In this document: positions 41,926-51,518 of the stretch, one piece after another
Layout of the letters: each line of letters begins with the position of its first letter
Position numbering within the stretch: position 1 is the stretch's first letter
Origin: Cytophagales bacterium Alg240-R148
Lineage (GTDB): Bacteria > Bacteroidota > Bacteroidia > Cytophagales > Cyclobacteriaceae
Direction of reading: 5' to 3'
Assembly: GCA_900537185.1 (NCBI GenBank)
Contig: LS999827.1
Location: forward strand, 129,001-193,000
DNA length: 64,000 nt
Notes under the pieces: generated by a model
Told to the model about the DNA's origin: nothing
Database searches by the model: none
The model's input: only the letters and a program-made list of their open reading frames with translations
Made by a program: the position numbers and the translations under genes

Positions 41926-44208
41926 ATGCAAACGCACAATTTAGGGTATCCGCGGATTGGTACCCATCGAGATTTAAAAAAAGCTTCTGAAAAATTTTGG
42001 AAAGGCAGCATTGGTACAAATGCGCTATTGGAAACTGGACGCCTCATCAGAGCCAGCAACTGGAAAATTCAAAATGAGGCCGGCCTAGACCTTATCCCTA
42101 GCAACGACTTTTCATTTTACGACCAAGTTCTGGACAACACCATGATGGTAGGAGCCATTCCAGAAGCATTCCATGATATCGCTGTGCAAAAAAACAACGA
42201 AATGGAGTTGTATTTTGCCATGGCAAGAGGATACCAAGACGATACAATTGACATCAAAGCTTGTGAAATGACCAAGTGGTTTGACACCAATTACCATTAC
42301 ATTGTACCGGAATTCACAAAAGACCAACCATTTGAATTACTTTCTAGAGACGCCATCAATCAGTTTTGTGAAGCCAAAAAACTGGGGATAACTACCAAAC
42401 CAGTTTTACTGGGACCGGTCACTTATTTGCTCTTGGGCAAAGCCAGTTCTGCCGATTTTGATCCACTTGATTTGTTAAACAATCTACTACCGGTATACTT
42501 GGAGGTCTTGGAAGCCCTCGAACAACACGGGGCCCAATGGGTGCAGTTCGACGAACCGATGCTTGCAACGGACCTACCAGAGAAAGCAAAAGAAGCCCTT
42601 CTATTGACATATAAAACAATTGCACGCCGCTTTCCCTATTTAAAAATAATGGTCAGCAGTTATTTCGGAGCATTAGAAGATAATTTTAATACAGCCATTG
42701 CCTTGCCAATTGAAGCTTTGCACTTGGATTTGTGCAAAGGGCAAGAGGACTTGGATCGGCTAATAGAAAATAAGCCCTTTCTTAAGTGCAAGAAAATTTC
42801 TTTAGGTATTGTTAATGGCAGAAACGTCTGGATCAATAATTTCAGACAATCTATTGAATTACTAACAAAAGCACGAGCCAATTTTTCATTGGAACAATTA
42901 ATGCTGGCTCCATCTTGTTCTTTGTTGCATGTGCCTTGCGATTTAGAAGAAGAAACGGAGCTGGAGAAAGCAGTGTTAGAAAAGCTGGCTTTTGCCAAAC
43001 AAAAACTACAAGAGGTTAAATTTTTGAGCAAGGCCTTGAGTGGTAAACACGACCAACAATGGTTGCAAACACTTGAAAGTAATGTAGGGCACTTTAATGC
43101 TTCAGAAAACACAACAAGGGATAAAAATGAAGAAGGTGCCTTTGAAAGTGACAAGAAAACCGGGCGTATTTCAGCTTTTCCAATCCGGCGAATGGCTCAA
43201 AAAGAATCTTTGAAACTTCCTCCATTTCCTACTACTACCATTGGTTCTTTTCCTCAAACTTCTAAAATTCGAAAATGGCGAAAAGATTTTAAATCCAGAA
43301 AGATCGACCAAACGCTTTATGACTCCTTGCTCAAAAAAGAATTGGAGGAGGTCATTCAGACCCAAGAGGTTTTGGGCCTTGATGTTTTGGTGCACGGTGA
43401 ATACGAGAGAAACGACATGGTAGAATACTTCGGAGAATTATTGGACGGGGTTGCTTTTACTAAAAATGGTTGGGTGCAAAGTTATGGTAGTCGTTGTGTC
43501 AAACCTCCAATTATCCATTCTGATGTAAAGAGAAGCAAGGCCATGACAGTCCAATGGGCCAAACTCGCTCAGTCCTTAACTAAAAAGCCTGTAAAAGGTA
43601 TGTTAACAGGACCAAACACCATTTTATTATGGTCTTTTGTTAGAGAGGACCAAGCCCGCAGCATCACCAAAGAGCAAATTGCATGCGCCATCCAGGAAGA
43701 AGTATTGGATTTAGAATTGGCTGGGATAAAAATCATTCAAATTGACGAACCGGCCTTGCGAGAAGGGCTTCCATTGAAAAAAAGACAACATGCGGCTTAT
43801 TTAAAAGAAGCAATTGAGGCATTTAAAAGAAGTTATACCGGGGTAGAAGACAAAACCCAAATACACACGCATATGTGTTATTCGTCATTCAACCAAATCA
43901 TGGAAGCCATTCGGGCTTTGGATGTAGATGTTATTACCATAGAATGTTCTAGATCTGGAAATGAATTGATGGACGCTTTTGTGGATTTTAATTACCCGAA
44001 TGAAATTGGGCCTGGTGTATACGACATTCACTCTCCAAGGGTACCAAGTGTAAGTGAAATGAAGGCTCTTTTAAAAAAAGCCAGCCAAGTTATTCCTCCA
44101 GAATTATTATGGGTGAACCCAGATTGTGGTTTGAAAACAAGAGGCTGGGAAGAAACCAAACGCTCTTTGGCCAATATGGTAGAAGCAGCTGCTCAAATGC
44201 GTGCATAA
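41926..44208 (+). CDS. metE: cobalamin-independent methionine synthase
   Basis: A 760-residue two-domain enzyme that transfers a methyl group from methyl-tetrahydropteroyl-triglutamate to homocysteine. The N-domain opens with HNLGYPRIGTHRDLKKASEK. The C-domain starts near residue 430 (FPTTTIGSFPQTSKIR). Zinc ligands are in HTHMCYSSF, the Glu following the HGEYERNDMVEYF region, and VNPDCGLKTR. Length is normal and all motifs are intact. It is controlled by the upstream cobalamin riboswitch and followed by a terminator. Confidence 0.97.
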   Translation: MQTHNLGYPRIGTHRDLKKASEKFWKGSIGTNALLETGRLIRASNWKIQNEAGLDLIPSNDFSFYDQVLDNTMMVGAIPEAFHDIAVQKNNEMELYFAMARGYQDDTIDIKACEMTKWFDTNYHYIVPEFTKDQPFELLSRDAINQFCEAKKLGITTKPVLLGPVTYLLLGKASSADFDPLDLLNNLLPVYLEVLEALEQHGAQWVQFDEPMLATDLPEKAKEALLLTYKTIARRFPYLKIMVSSYFGALEDNFNTAIALPIEALHLDLCKGQEDLDRLIENKPFLKCKKISLGIVNGRNVWINNFRQSIELLTKARANFSLEQLMLAPSCSLLHVPCDLEEETELEKAVLEKLAFAKQKLQEVKFLSKALSGKHDQQWLQTLESNVGHFNASENTTRDKNEEGAFESDKKTGRISAFPIRRMAQKESLKLPPFPTTTIGSFPQTSKIRKWRKDFKSRKIDQTLYDSLLKKELEEVIQTQEVLGLDVLVHGEYERNDMVEYFGELLDGVAFTKNGWVQSYGSRCVKPPIIHSDVKRSKAMTVQWAKLAQSLTKKPVKGMLTGPNTILLWSFVREDQARSITKEQIACAIQEEVLDLELAGIKIIQIDEPALREGLPLKKRQHAAYLKEAIEAFKRSYTGVEDKTQIHTHMCYSSFNQIMEAIRALDVDVITIECSRSGNELMDAFVDFNYPNEIGPGVYDIHSPRVPSVSEMKALLKKASQVIPPELLWVNPDCGLKTRGWEETKRSLANMVEAAAQMRA

Positions 44209-44245
44209 GAACACTTATTGCTTTTTAAGCAGTTGGTATGAAAAG

Positions 44246-44274
44246 AAAAAAAGGCCTTATTTGGCCTTTTTTTG
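44246..44274 (+). terminator. rho-independent terminator of metE
   Basis: Stem AAAAAGGCC/GGCCTTTTT (44248-44256 with 44263-44271), 6-nt loop, and T-run, 38 bp after the metE stop. Confidence 0.85.
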
Positions 44275-44370
44275 CGCTTTTTTAAAAAAAGATCGAATAA
44301 CTGCAACCTTCAACATTGTGTTGCCTGTCTTACATTGTGAATCCAATATTTCACTTTAAACAACAACACA

Positions 44371-44724
44371 ATGACTGAAATGAACGATGTTTTAATGCCT
44401 GTAGCCATTCTAGGAACTTTTAGTGCTGGCTTAATACTATTTACAAAAGCTATTACGAGTTATGTTCTTCGTAAAAAAATGATTGAGAAAGGATATGTAA
44501 ATGAAGAAAGCCAATCCATTTTCAAAAAAGAAGGCGCCCATAACAACAAATACAATTCATTAAAATGGGGATTAATTGTTTTCTTTACAGGAATGGCCTT
44601 GGTTTGTCTAGAATTTATCCCCTATAGTTCCAATTCTCCCTTCCCGTTTGGTTTTGTTGCAATTTTCGCCTCTATGGGGTTTTTGGTATACTACTTCTTA
44701 GTGAAAGACAAAATAAAAGAGTAG
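44371..44724 (+). CDS. small membrane protein, DUF6249-like
   Basis: A 117-residue protein with three hydrophobic helices: about residues 8-30, 66-84 and 90-110, with a charged loop between the first two (RKKMIEKGYVNEESQSIFKK). This pattern resembles DUF6249 proteins, often found beside ECF sigma factors in Bacteroidota. Function unknown. It lies 35 bp before the FtsX-type permease gene on the same strand. Confidence 0.65.
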   Translation: MTEMNDVLMPVAILGTFSAGLILFTKAITSYVLRKKMIEKGYVNEESQSIFKKEGAHNNKYNSLKWGLIVFFTGMALVCLEFIPYSSNSPFPFGFVAIFASMGFLVYYFLVKDKIKE

Positions 44725-44759
44725 CTCCCCACCAATCAAAAACTTAAAACAACAACGCC

Positions 44760-47168
44760 ATGCTTAAAAATTATTTTAAAGTTGCCATGCGCAACATAGT
44801 CAAACATAAGTTTTTTTCTGCCATCAACATCTTTGGGCTTTCACTGAGTATGTCCATTTGTATTATCCTTATTATGTTGATTGCCGATCAAAAAAACCAA
44901 GACCAATACAACAGCCAAAAAGAGCAAATCTATAGAATCAATGTGACCCGCCTTCATTCCGATAGTTTTGTCAATGAGTATGTCACTACTCCTTTGCCTT
45001 TAAAAGAAAAACTAATGACCGAATACGAAGGCATCGAAAGTGGGGTGAGAATCAGAAGGGGCTTTGGAAATGGATGGATTAAATTCGATTCGGATGTAAA
45101 CATACCGGTCGCTGGTTTTTTTACCGATCCAGAATTTTTAAGCATGTTTGAATACGAATTGGCATCAGGAGATGCGGCAACAGCCCTCTCCAAACCAAAT
45201 TCAGTAGTATTAAAAAAAGAGACCGCCGAAAAAATATTTGGTGATGTTGACCCTGTAGGAGAGTCCATTAAAGTGGGTGAAATGGGAGAATTTATGGTTA
45301 CTGGAGTATTAAAAGAATACAAAAACAGAAACACCCACATCAAATTTGAGGCTTTGGCCTCGATAAGTTCCTTGCAACAAATTGAAGCGCAAGACAGTCT
45401 ATTAAGTGCTTCCATAAACAATTGGAAAAACACCACAGCTGGCTGGGTATATATCCAACTCAAAGAAAATACTACCCCAAAAACTATTGAATCCTACCTA
45501 TCTCAAATTGATGAGGAGGTGTACAAAGATATGGACAAAATAGACTACAAGTTCACTTTGCAACAACTAAACACGGTATCTCCGGGCCCATTAAAGGGGA
45601 ATGAAATAGGCCCAGTTTTGCCTATGATGTTCGTGTATTTTTTATCTGGACTTGCCATAGTAATCATGATGTCGGCTTCCTTTAATTATATGAATTTATC
45701 TATTGCAAGGGCACTTACTAGGGCCAAAGAAGTTGGAATCAGAAAAGTTTCGGGGGCAATGAAACACCAAATTATTTTTCAGTTTCTAATGGAAGCTATT
45801 CTCATTTCTGTTTTTTCATTGTTGTTAAGCCAGGTATTGTTGATTTTTCTTAAAGCCGGGTTCAAACAACTTAATTTTGCTCAATTGTTGCAGTGGGATT
45901 TGAGCACCGATTGGGATGTGCAAATTTATAGCATGTTACTTTGTTTGGGAATAGGGTTATTATCGGGGCTAACGCCAGCCTTATTGTTGTCTTCATTCCA
46001 ACCGATTCAAGTATTAAAAGATCTAAGCAGTACCCGTTTGTTTTCAAAAATTGGTCTCAGAAAAGCACTAATTGTTACCCAGTTTACATTTTCACTGGTG
46101 TTCATTATCAGTACAGTTCTTATCTACAACCAACTAAAGTTAATGATCAGTGCAGACTTTGGTTTCAATTACAATGAAGTGGTCAATGTAAAAATAGGGG
46201 ACACTTCGTATGAGCAGCTCTCCAACGAATATAAAAAAGATGCTGCCATCGAGATAGTCGCTGCCTCATCGCATGTTCCCGCTGCCGGGAACACCTATAG
46301 CAATGATATGAAGCGCAATGTTTCAGATGAGGGAGATGGCATAGAAACTGCCTACTACCATGTTGACGAAGGATACATCCCACTATTGGACATACAACTT
46401 GTAGCAGGCGCCAATTTTGAGGATACCAAACCAAAACCTAATGAAATAATTGTAAATGAAAAAACAGTGGAAACCTTTGGCTTTGGAAAACCCAGCACAG
46501 CCATAGGACAATTTATATTTAGTAGTGATTCTACTGCTTATAAAATCATTGGGGTAGTAGCCGATTACAACCACCAGGCATTGATGCAAGAAATCATCCC
46601 TATGTATTTAGTTAATGACCCTGCTGGTTTCAATATAATACATGTTAAATTGAATGCCAATAACAAAGATTCTGGTATTTCCGCCATTGAGGCAGGATGG
46701 GCAGCAATCAATCCCAATTTACAAGTGAACCATGTTTATTTTGAATCTGAATTAAAAGAATTCTACCAGTTTATGTTTGGAGATTTGATAAAAATTGTCA
46801 GCCTCATTTCTGTACTGGCCCTAATAATTTCTTCTCTAGGTTTATTGGGAATGGCCACCTACACTACTGAAACCAGAATAAAAGAAGTTAGTGTTCGAAA
46901 AGTTCTGGGTGCTTCCAACTGGCAACTTATTTTCAATCTATCCAAAGGTTTTATAGTACTCATGTTGGTAGCCATAATTTTAGCAGTTCCAATGGCTTGG
47001 TTTCTTAACAACCTATGGTTGGAAATGATAGCCTACAGAGTATCCATCAATGCTGGTGTTCTTCTATTAGGAATCACTGTTTTGCTGCTCATAGGCGGTC
47101 TGGCCATTGGCTCTCAAACCTACCGAGCTACTTCTGTAAATCCTGCAGATAATTTAAGAAATGAATAA
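44760..47168 (+). CDS. ABC transporter permease, MacB/FtsX type (double PCD)
   Basis: An 802-residue permease with two MacB-type periplasmic core domains and two FtsX blocks. The N-terminus MLKNYFKVAMRNIVKHKFFS and first helix (AINIFGLSLSMSICIILIML) are typical of the large Bacteroidota permeases. FtsX block 1 has IARALTRAKEVGIRKVSGAM; block 2 has TRIKEVSVRKVLGASNWQLI. Eight membrane helices are expected. These act with a MacB/LolD-type ATPase, but none is adjacent. The role (antimicrobial peptide or lipid export) is not known. Confidence 0.9.
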   Translation: MLKNYFKVAMRNIVKHKFFSAINIFGLSLSMSICIILIMLIADQKNQDQYNSQKEQIYRINVTRLHSDSFVNEYVTTPLPLKEKLMTEYEGIESGVRIRRGFGNGWIKFDSDVNIPVAGFFTDPEFLSMFEYELASGDAATALSKPNSVVLKKETAEKIFGDVDPVGESIKVGEMGEFMVTGVLKEYKNRNTHIKFEALASISSLQQIEAQDSLLSASINNWKNTTAGWVYIQLKENTTPKTIESYLSQIDEEVYKDMDKIDYKFTLQQLNTVSPGPLKGNEIGPVLPMMFVYFLSGLAIVIMMSASFNYMNLSIARALTRAKEVGIRKVSGAMKHQIIFQFLMEAILISVFSLLLSQVLLIFLKAGFKQLNFAQLLQWDLSTDWDVQIYSMLLCLGIGLLSGLTPALLLSSFQPIQVLKDLSSTRLFSKIGLRKALIVTQFTFSLVFIISTVLIYNQLKLMISADFGFNYNEVVNVKIGDTSYEQLSNEYKKDAAIEIVAASSHVPAAGNTYSNDMKRNVSDEGDGIETAYYHVDEGYIPLLDIQLVAGANFEDTKPKPNEIIVNEKTVETFGFGKPSTAIGQFIFSSDSTAYKIIGVVADYNHQALMQEIIPMYLVNDPAGFNIIHVKLNANNKDSGISAIEAGWAAINPNLQVNHVYFESELKEFYQFMFGDLIKIVSLISVLALIISSLGLLGMATYTTETRIKEVSVRKVLGASNWQLIFNLSKGFIVLMLVAIILAVPMAWFLNNLWLEMIAYRVSINAGVLLLGITVLLLIGGLAIGSQTYRATSVNPADNLRNE

Positions 47169-47183
47169 CAATTTGAAACCAGT

Positions 47184-47222
47184 AAAAAGCCATGGACCAG
47201 CTGTTGGTGCCATGGCTTTTTA
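47184..47222. terminator. bidirectional terminator between permease and lipoprotein genes
   Basis: Stem AAAAGCCATGG/CCATGGCTTTT with additional inner ACCA/TGGT pairing and flanking A- and T-runs, between convergent genes. Confidence 0.85.
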
Positions 47223-47232
47223 TATTATTAAT

Positions 47233-48330
47233 TTACCAAGACAATGATTTTGTCCGAGCAGGTATTGGATAAGATGACGTGACAGAAAAATTAGAACTTA
47301 TGGTTCCATGGCCATGGCCATTGCCCAAATCCTTGAACCAACTTTTATAAGACCCATGTCCCGTTAATGTTGTTAATCTGATTCCGTTGTGATAAAAAGA
47401 CACATTGTAGGTTACATCATACGATTTCCAATTGCAATAAGATGGCGCACATCTTTTTTTCCTACCATTGATGCTTGTTTCAATTCTTGTGTTATTTCTA
47501 ACCCAATAATCAACCACACTGTTCCAATGACCAGGAAGACATTTTTCTTGCCCACCAGGCTTTGGTATACACTCTCCTGGCACCCACACTCTTTTGTATA
47601 CTGGTGCGTAAGAGTGGGTTGTTTTTAATCTTCCTTCGTACCCCCAAATTGTAAACTCCCATGGCCACGCTGTGCAATTACAGCTGTATGTTCCATCGCA
47701 TACCGCTTGAAATACATCATCGGCTTTGGCATTGTTGTTTTCATTGGCAATTGAAAAACCACGGGTATTGTCGTTCAATTCTGGTTGGGGTTTTGATAAA
47801 TTTTCAACAGAAGAAGCACTTGTGTACATTGCCGTATAAATTTGGTCGTTTGTGAACTTCATCACTTCTTCTCCAACAATCACAATTTGGTCCTCATTCA
47901 AAAAAGAAGCCATTAATTGGTTGTTGTATTTTAAATTTGACTCGCCTAAGGCATCTTGCTCTAAAATGGAAGAAAAACGTTCATTTAGATTCACTAAAGC
48001 AGTATTGTAAGCTTCAAAATCAGCTCCTTCCCCTTCGTATTGAGGATCTGCAATAAGTGCCCGCAAAGCATTATTATAACTGTTTTGAAGGTCCAATAAC
48101 GAAGTAAATCCCAAATTCCTTGTGCGCTCAGTAAGTACGGTTAAGTCCGTATTTAAGGAGTTGTCAAAATATTTTTGATAAGTGGTACCATCTTTAAATT
48201 TCAAAACAGTTGCACCATTTACAGCTACAACTTCAATTTCAGGAATACCAGTTTCCATTTCAATTTCCTTATTACAACCATAAAAAAGGACACAAGAAAG
48301 GAGTGTAATTAAAGTAATTTTAATTTTCAT
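47233..48330 (-). CDS. Cys-rich putative lipoprotein, unknown
   Basis: A 365-residue protein starting MKIKITLITLLSCVLFYGCN, with a lipobox (LFYGC). The N-terminal 150 residues are helical (VLTERTRNLGFTSLLDLQNS). The C-terminal half (about 215-365) has paired cysteines: CDGTYSCNCTAWPWEFTIWG, GECIPKPGGQEKCLPGHWNS and CAPSYCNWKSYDV, followed by beta-rich HGNGHGHGTISSNF-like sequence. Such Cys and Trp/Tyr composition suggests a disulphide-stabilised exported beta domain. No family is recognised. It is monocistronic and ends at a bidirectional terminator. Confidence 0.7.
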   Translation of the reverse strand: MKIKITLITLLSCVLFYGCNKEIEMETGIPEIEVVAVNGATVLKFKDGTTYQKYFDNSLNTDLTVLTERTRNLGFTSLLDLQNSYNNALRALIADPQYEGEGADFEAYNTALVNLNERFSSILEQDALGESNLKYNNQLMASFLNEDQIVIVGEEVMKFTNDQIYTAMYTSASSVENLSKPQPELNDNTRGFSIANENNNAKADDVFQAVCDGTYSCNCTAWPWEFTIWGYEGRLKTTHSYAPVYKRVWVPGECIPKPGGQEKCLPGHWNSVVDYWVRNNTRIETSINGRKKRCAPSYCNWKSYDVTYNVSFYHNGIRLTTLTGHGSYKSWFKDLGNGHGHGTISSNFSVTSSYPIPARTKSLSW

Positions 48331-48488
48331 TGTTAAATTGGTTTGGTTAAAAAAATAATAATAAACCATCCCGATCAACTTCGCACACCCTACTTCATAA
48401 AAATCAAAATTTACACCCTATAATACAACTGATATCGCTTAATACCTTAATAAGGTCAAAATTAAGGTGTAAAATAAAAATTAAACAA

Positions 48489-49823
48489 TTAAGCTATTTT
48501 CATCCATTGCGCATTTTCTGGAGTGGTAACAATGTTCGCTTTTATTTCGTGCAACATGTTGTACAACCCAAAGAAGGTTCTATTAAAATATATAAAATGT
48601 CTTGACCCTCTTGCCTGCAATTGTTTTAGCTCAGGATCTTTCGATAACCGTTCGCCCATTTCAAAAATTTCTTCGAAAAAAGCTGGCGCCGCAAAATCAA
48701 ATGTTGGGGCACTAATTGGTCTTGTAAGCAATCGGATAAGCTCTACAAAAACTTTCATTACCAGTTTTTTTTCCTTTTTACCATCCTTGGCTTTGATCAT
48801 TTCTAATTCACTAAACAATTCTGCCGTTCTAACCGAATCCTCTAATGTATGCACATCGGTCAGTTCAAAATAGCTGTTGTAAAATGATTTTGGTATCTTT
48901 TTGATACATCCAAAATCGATAATACCCAACTCTGCTTTGTCATTAACCAAAAAATTACCGGGATGCGGGTCGGCATGGAACATCCGAATGGAATGCATTT
49001 GATGGTGGTAGAAGTTCCACAAAGTCTGCCCTACTTTATTCCTATCTTCTTGAGAAGGGTTGCCCTCCACCCACTCTTTTAACGGAGCACCTTCTATCCA
49101 ATCCATGGTCAAAACTTTTTTACTGGAATATTCAGGATAGTATTTTGGAAAATATACGTCGGGTAAATTGGCACAGTGGTTGGTAAGTTGAACCGATTGT
49201 TTTAATTCTAACTCGTAGTCTGTCTCTTCTAACAACTTTTCTTCCACTTCTTTCATATAATGGTCGATGTCCCTAGATTTTACATTCATAAGCTTAAGGG
49301 CAAAAGGTTTTGCCAGCTTCAAATCACTCTGAATGCTGTCCGCAACCCCTGGGTATTGCACTTTTACAGCCAGCGATTTCCCTTCTTTTGTTGCTTTGTG
49401 CACTTGGCCCATGCTAGCCGCATTTATAGCCGATGTTGAAAAGCTTTCAAACATCTTTTCTGGGCTTGTTTTAAATTCTTTCTTGAAGGTGCGCTGTACC
49501 AAGGGATAAGACAAAGGTGGGGCACTGTACTGGGCCTGTGCAAACATATCGGTATAAGCGGCTGGCAACATGTTTTTGTCCATACTCAAAATTTGAGCAA
49601 TTTTCAGGGCACTGCCTTTTAGTGAGCTCAGAGAATTGTATATGTCCGAAGCATTTTCCTTGTCCAAGTCTTCCTTTTTCAAGTTTTTGTTAAAGGGCTT
49701 GGCTACGTAGTGTTTCACATAATTGGAACCCACTTTTACTCCTGTAGAAATAAATTTTCCGGCTCTTTCCACTTTTGTAGTTGGAATATAATCTTGTTCT
49801 TTATTTTTTTTCTTCCCACTCAT
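48489..49823 (-). CDS. ABC1/UbiB-family (AarF) atypical kinase
   Basis: A 444-residue ABC1 kinase, the family of UbiB and mitochondrial COQ8. The N-terminal KxGQ-type segment reads LKGSALKIAQILSMDKN; the usual Gly-Gln is replaced by Ile-Ala-Gln. An Ala-rich loop NAASMGQVHKA replaces the glycine loop, with the nucleotide Lys in AVKVQYPG. The catalytic loop is FHADPHPGNFLV, and the metal motif IIDFGCIK. It probably acts in quinone or isoprenoid lipid metabolism (inference). Its start overlaps the TetR-type gene by 4 bp (ATGA), so the two are translationally coupled. Confidence 0.9.
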   Translation of the reverse strand: MSGKKKNKEQDYIPTTKVERAGKFISTGVKVGSNYVKHYVAKPFNKNLKKEDLDKENASDIYNSLSSLKGSALKIAQILSMDKNMLPAAYTDMFAQAQYSAPPLSYPLVQRTFKKEFKTSPEKMFESFSTSAINAASMGQVHKATKEGKSLAVKVQYPGVADSIQSDLKLAKPFALKLMNVKSRDIDHYMKEVEEKLLEETDYELELKQSVQLTNHCANLPDVYFPKYYPEYSSKKVLTMDWIEGAPLKEWVEGNPSQEDRNKVGQTLWNFYHHQMHSIRMFHADPHPGNFLVNDKAELGIIDFGCIKKIPKSFYNSYFELTDVHTLEDSVRTAELFSELEMIKAKDGKKEKKLVMKVFVELIRLLTRPISAPTFDFAAPAFFEEIFEMGERLSKDPELKQLQARGSRHFIYFNRTFFGLYNMLHEIKANIVTTPENAQWMKIA

Positions 49824-50491
49824 TTCGCTTGCACATTTAATTTTTCAAAAATCGATTTCAACCCCATGTGTTTGCTCATGAACTTTCCAAAATCCACTAC
49901 CGAGTCCAATGCCGAAATATTGAGCACCTGGTAAAAAGTACCGGTGGATTTTTCTATAAAAGCATCCGTTTCACTTTGGTTTTCTGATTTATCCTTGGCC
50001 CAGAATATCAAAACCGACCAAGCATGTTGCCACAATATTTTTTTATGTACCAAAGACACCGGTTTTTCCATCTTCTTTAAAAATTTTAATTCGGTACCGA
50101 GCCATGCGGTTTTATCCTGTGCAAAGTTGGTCCAGAGCTTAATGGCACCAATAAAATCTGGTCGTTTTTTTATTTTAACGAGCCTTTTAATAAATTTTTT
50201 ATCTGCTCCTGCTACTTCTACTAAAGTAAATAAAAACGAGAGGTGTTTTTCATGAAGAGAAAATTGATCGAAACGCTCGTCTTCTTTTAAACCAGCCAAG
50301 GTAGTCTTAAAATATTTTTTAAAAATGGCTGCTTCAATGCTTCGAGGACTGGGGTAGTGTTTTTTGATATCCTGCTTCTGGATATCCGAAAATTCCGCCA
50401 ATTCTTTGATAGAGGAGGGGACGGTTTTTTTTGTCACCACAAACAATTTATAACTTGCTTGGATGGCTTTCTTCTTGATAGTTTTGCCCAT
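49820..50491 (-). CDS. TetR-fold protein coupled to the ABC1 kinase
   Basis: A 223-residue protein starting MGKTIKKKAIQASYKLFVVT; a TTG 17 codons upstream is unlikely. Residues about 1-50 form a TetR-type helix-turn-helix (VPSSIKELAEFSDIQKQDIK, KHYPSPRSIEAAIF), and the rest is all-helical with a TetR-C-like pattern. TetR-fold proteins also include COQ9, a lipid-binding partner in quinone synthesis. Coupling to an ABC1 kinase fits either a repressor of the pair or a COQ9-like partner. A palindrome AGATAGA-A-TCTATCT lies about 95 bp upstream. Confidence 0.78.
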   Translation of the reverse strand: MGKTIKKKAIQASYKLFVVTKKTVPSSIKELAEFSDIQKQDIKKHYPSPRSIEAAIFKKYFKTTLAGLKEDERFDQFSLHEKHLSFLFTLVEVAGADKKFIKRLVKIKKRPDFIGAIKLWTNFAQDKTAWLGTELKFLKKMEKPVSLVHKKILWQHAWSVLIFWAKDKSENQSETDAFIEKSTGTFYQVLNISALDSVVDFGKFMSKHMGLKSIFEKLNVQAK

Positions 50492-50583
50492 TTTGAAAAA
50501 TGATGTTTTATATTTCAACGCAGCAACACAATAATTAGCCAAGAAATTACATTGGTTTATTTGATTAACTGCCGTTTTGCGTT

Positions 50584-50598
50584 AGATAGAATCTATCT
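50584..50598. promoter_or_regulatory. 15-bp palindrome, candidate TetR operator
   Basis: AGATAGA-A-TCTATCT has perfect 7-bp arms around one base. It lies between the last outer membrane paralog gene and the TetR/ABC1 operon, 93 bp before the TetR start. It is a candidate autoregulatory site. Confidence 0.45.
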
Positions 50599-50644
50599 TC
50601 CATTTTAAAACAAAAAAAGGGGCAGAAAGTTTTAACAATTTAAA

Positions 50645-51493
50645 TTAATGGTTGCGTTTTCTGAGGGAAACCCTCCAACTCACACCTGCAGATAAAAACC
50701 ATTGGCTATAAGCCGAATTATAAAAGTCGTACCAACCTGGCCCTGTAAAATTCACTCTGTTGTTATTGTATCCACCGTGTAAATCAATCTGTAAGTCGTG
50801 ATTTATCCTCCACAACACACCAGCATCGAATCGAGGCTGCCAATTGCCAACCATAATTTCGCTGTAGTGTTCTAAAAAAACAGACAGATCGTTGCTGAAA
50901 GCTTTACTCAACTTAATAGAGTAAAGTAAGGTTGTACTACTGCTCAAATTGTCTATTCTTGCGGTTAAATTGGTCGAGAATGCCCAGTTGTCCAAAAACG
51001 TTTGGTTCGTGGCCAATCCAACTGCCACTCCTTTTAACCCACCTAAAAAACTTTCGTTAATAATTCCGTAATGTGATTTAAAAAAAACCGCCAAAGCAGG
51101 TTTTAAACCATTCCCTTTTATTACATTACCTCTAAGGTTATAGGACAACTCGCTTAAACCATTGGCCTCATCTTGTGCTCCCGTTGTTGGTGCAATATTT
51201 TTTAAATATTCTAAGTCCACACCAATTTCCCATCGATCCGAAAAACCCAGTCTAAAATGATGAACATTAACAAAATTATAATCGCTAATTTCAAATTCTT
51301 TACTTGAATTACCAGTGGTATTAAGGCCCATTTGCCATTGAAAAATCCATTTACCTACGGTATTGGCAGATAGTGTTTGACCCGGTCGATCGGATAGGAT
51401 AGACTCGTTGTATTGCGCCTGAACCATATGGACGAACAAAAAACACAACCAAAAGCAACATAATTTGGTCCTCTGACTATTTAAAAAAATCAT
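50645..51493 (-). CDS. outer membrane barrel protein, MetA-type paralog 3
   Basis: A 282-residue protein with a signal peptide ending about VQAQ. The mature protein begins YNESILSDRPGQTLSANTVG and FQWQMGLN, then beta strands of a MetA-pathway-of-phenol-degradation-type outer membrane barrel, and ends WRVSLRKRNH. It is the most diverged of three tandem paralogs. No phenol pathway gene is near, so function is unknown. It is the last gene in the long minus-strand run that begins with the RND efflux genes. Confidence 0.75.
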   Translation of the reverse strand: MIFLNSQRTKLCCFWLCFLFVHMVQAQYNESILSDRPGQTLSANTVGKWIFQWQMGLNTTGNSSKEFEISDYNFVNVHHFRLGFSDRWEIGVDLEYLKNIAPTTGAQDEANGLSELSYNLRGNVIKGNGLKPALAVFFKSHYGIINESFLGGLKGVAVGLATNQTFLDNWAFSTNLTARIDNLSSSTTLLYSIKLSKAFSNDLSVFLEHYSEIMVGNWQPRFDAGVLWRINHDLQIDLHGGYNNNRVNFTGPGWYDFYNSAYSQWFLSAGVSWRVSLRKRNH

Positions 51494-51518
51494 TGCAAAA
51501 AATTTATTAATTCAAATT

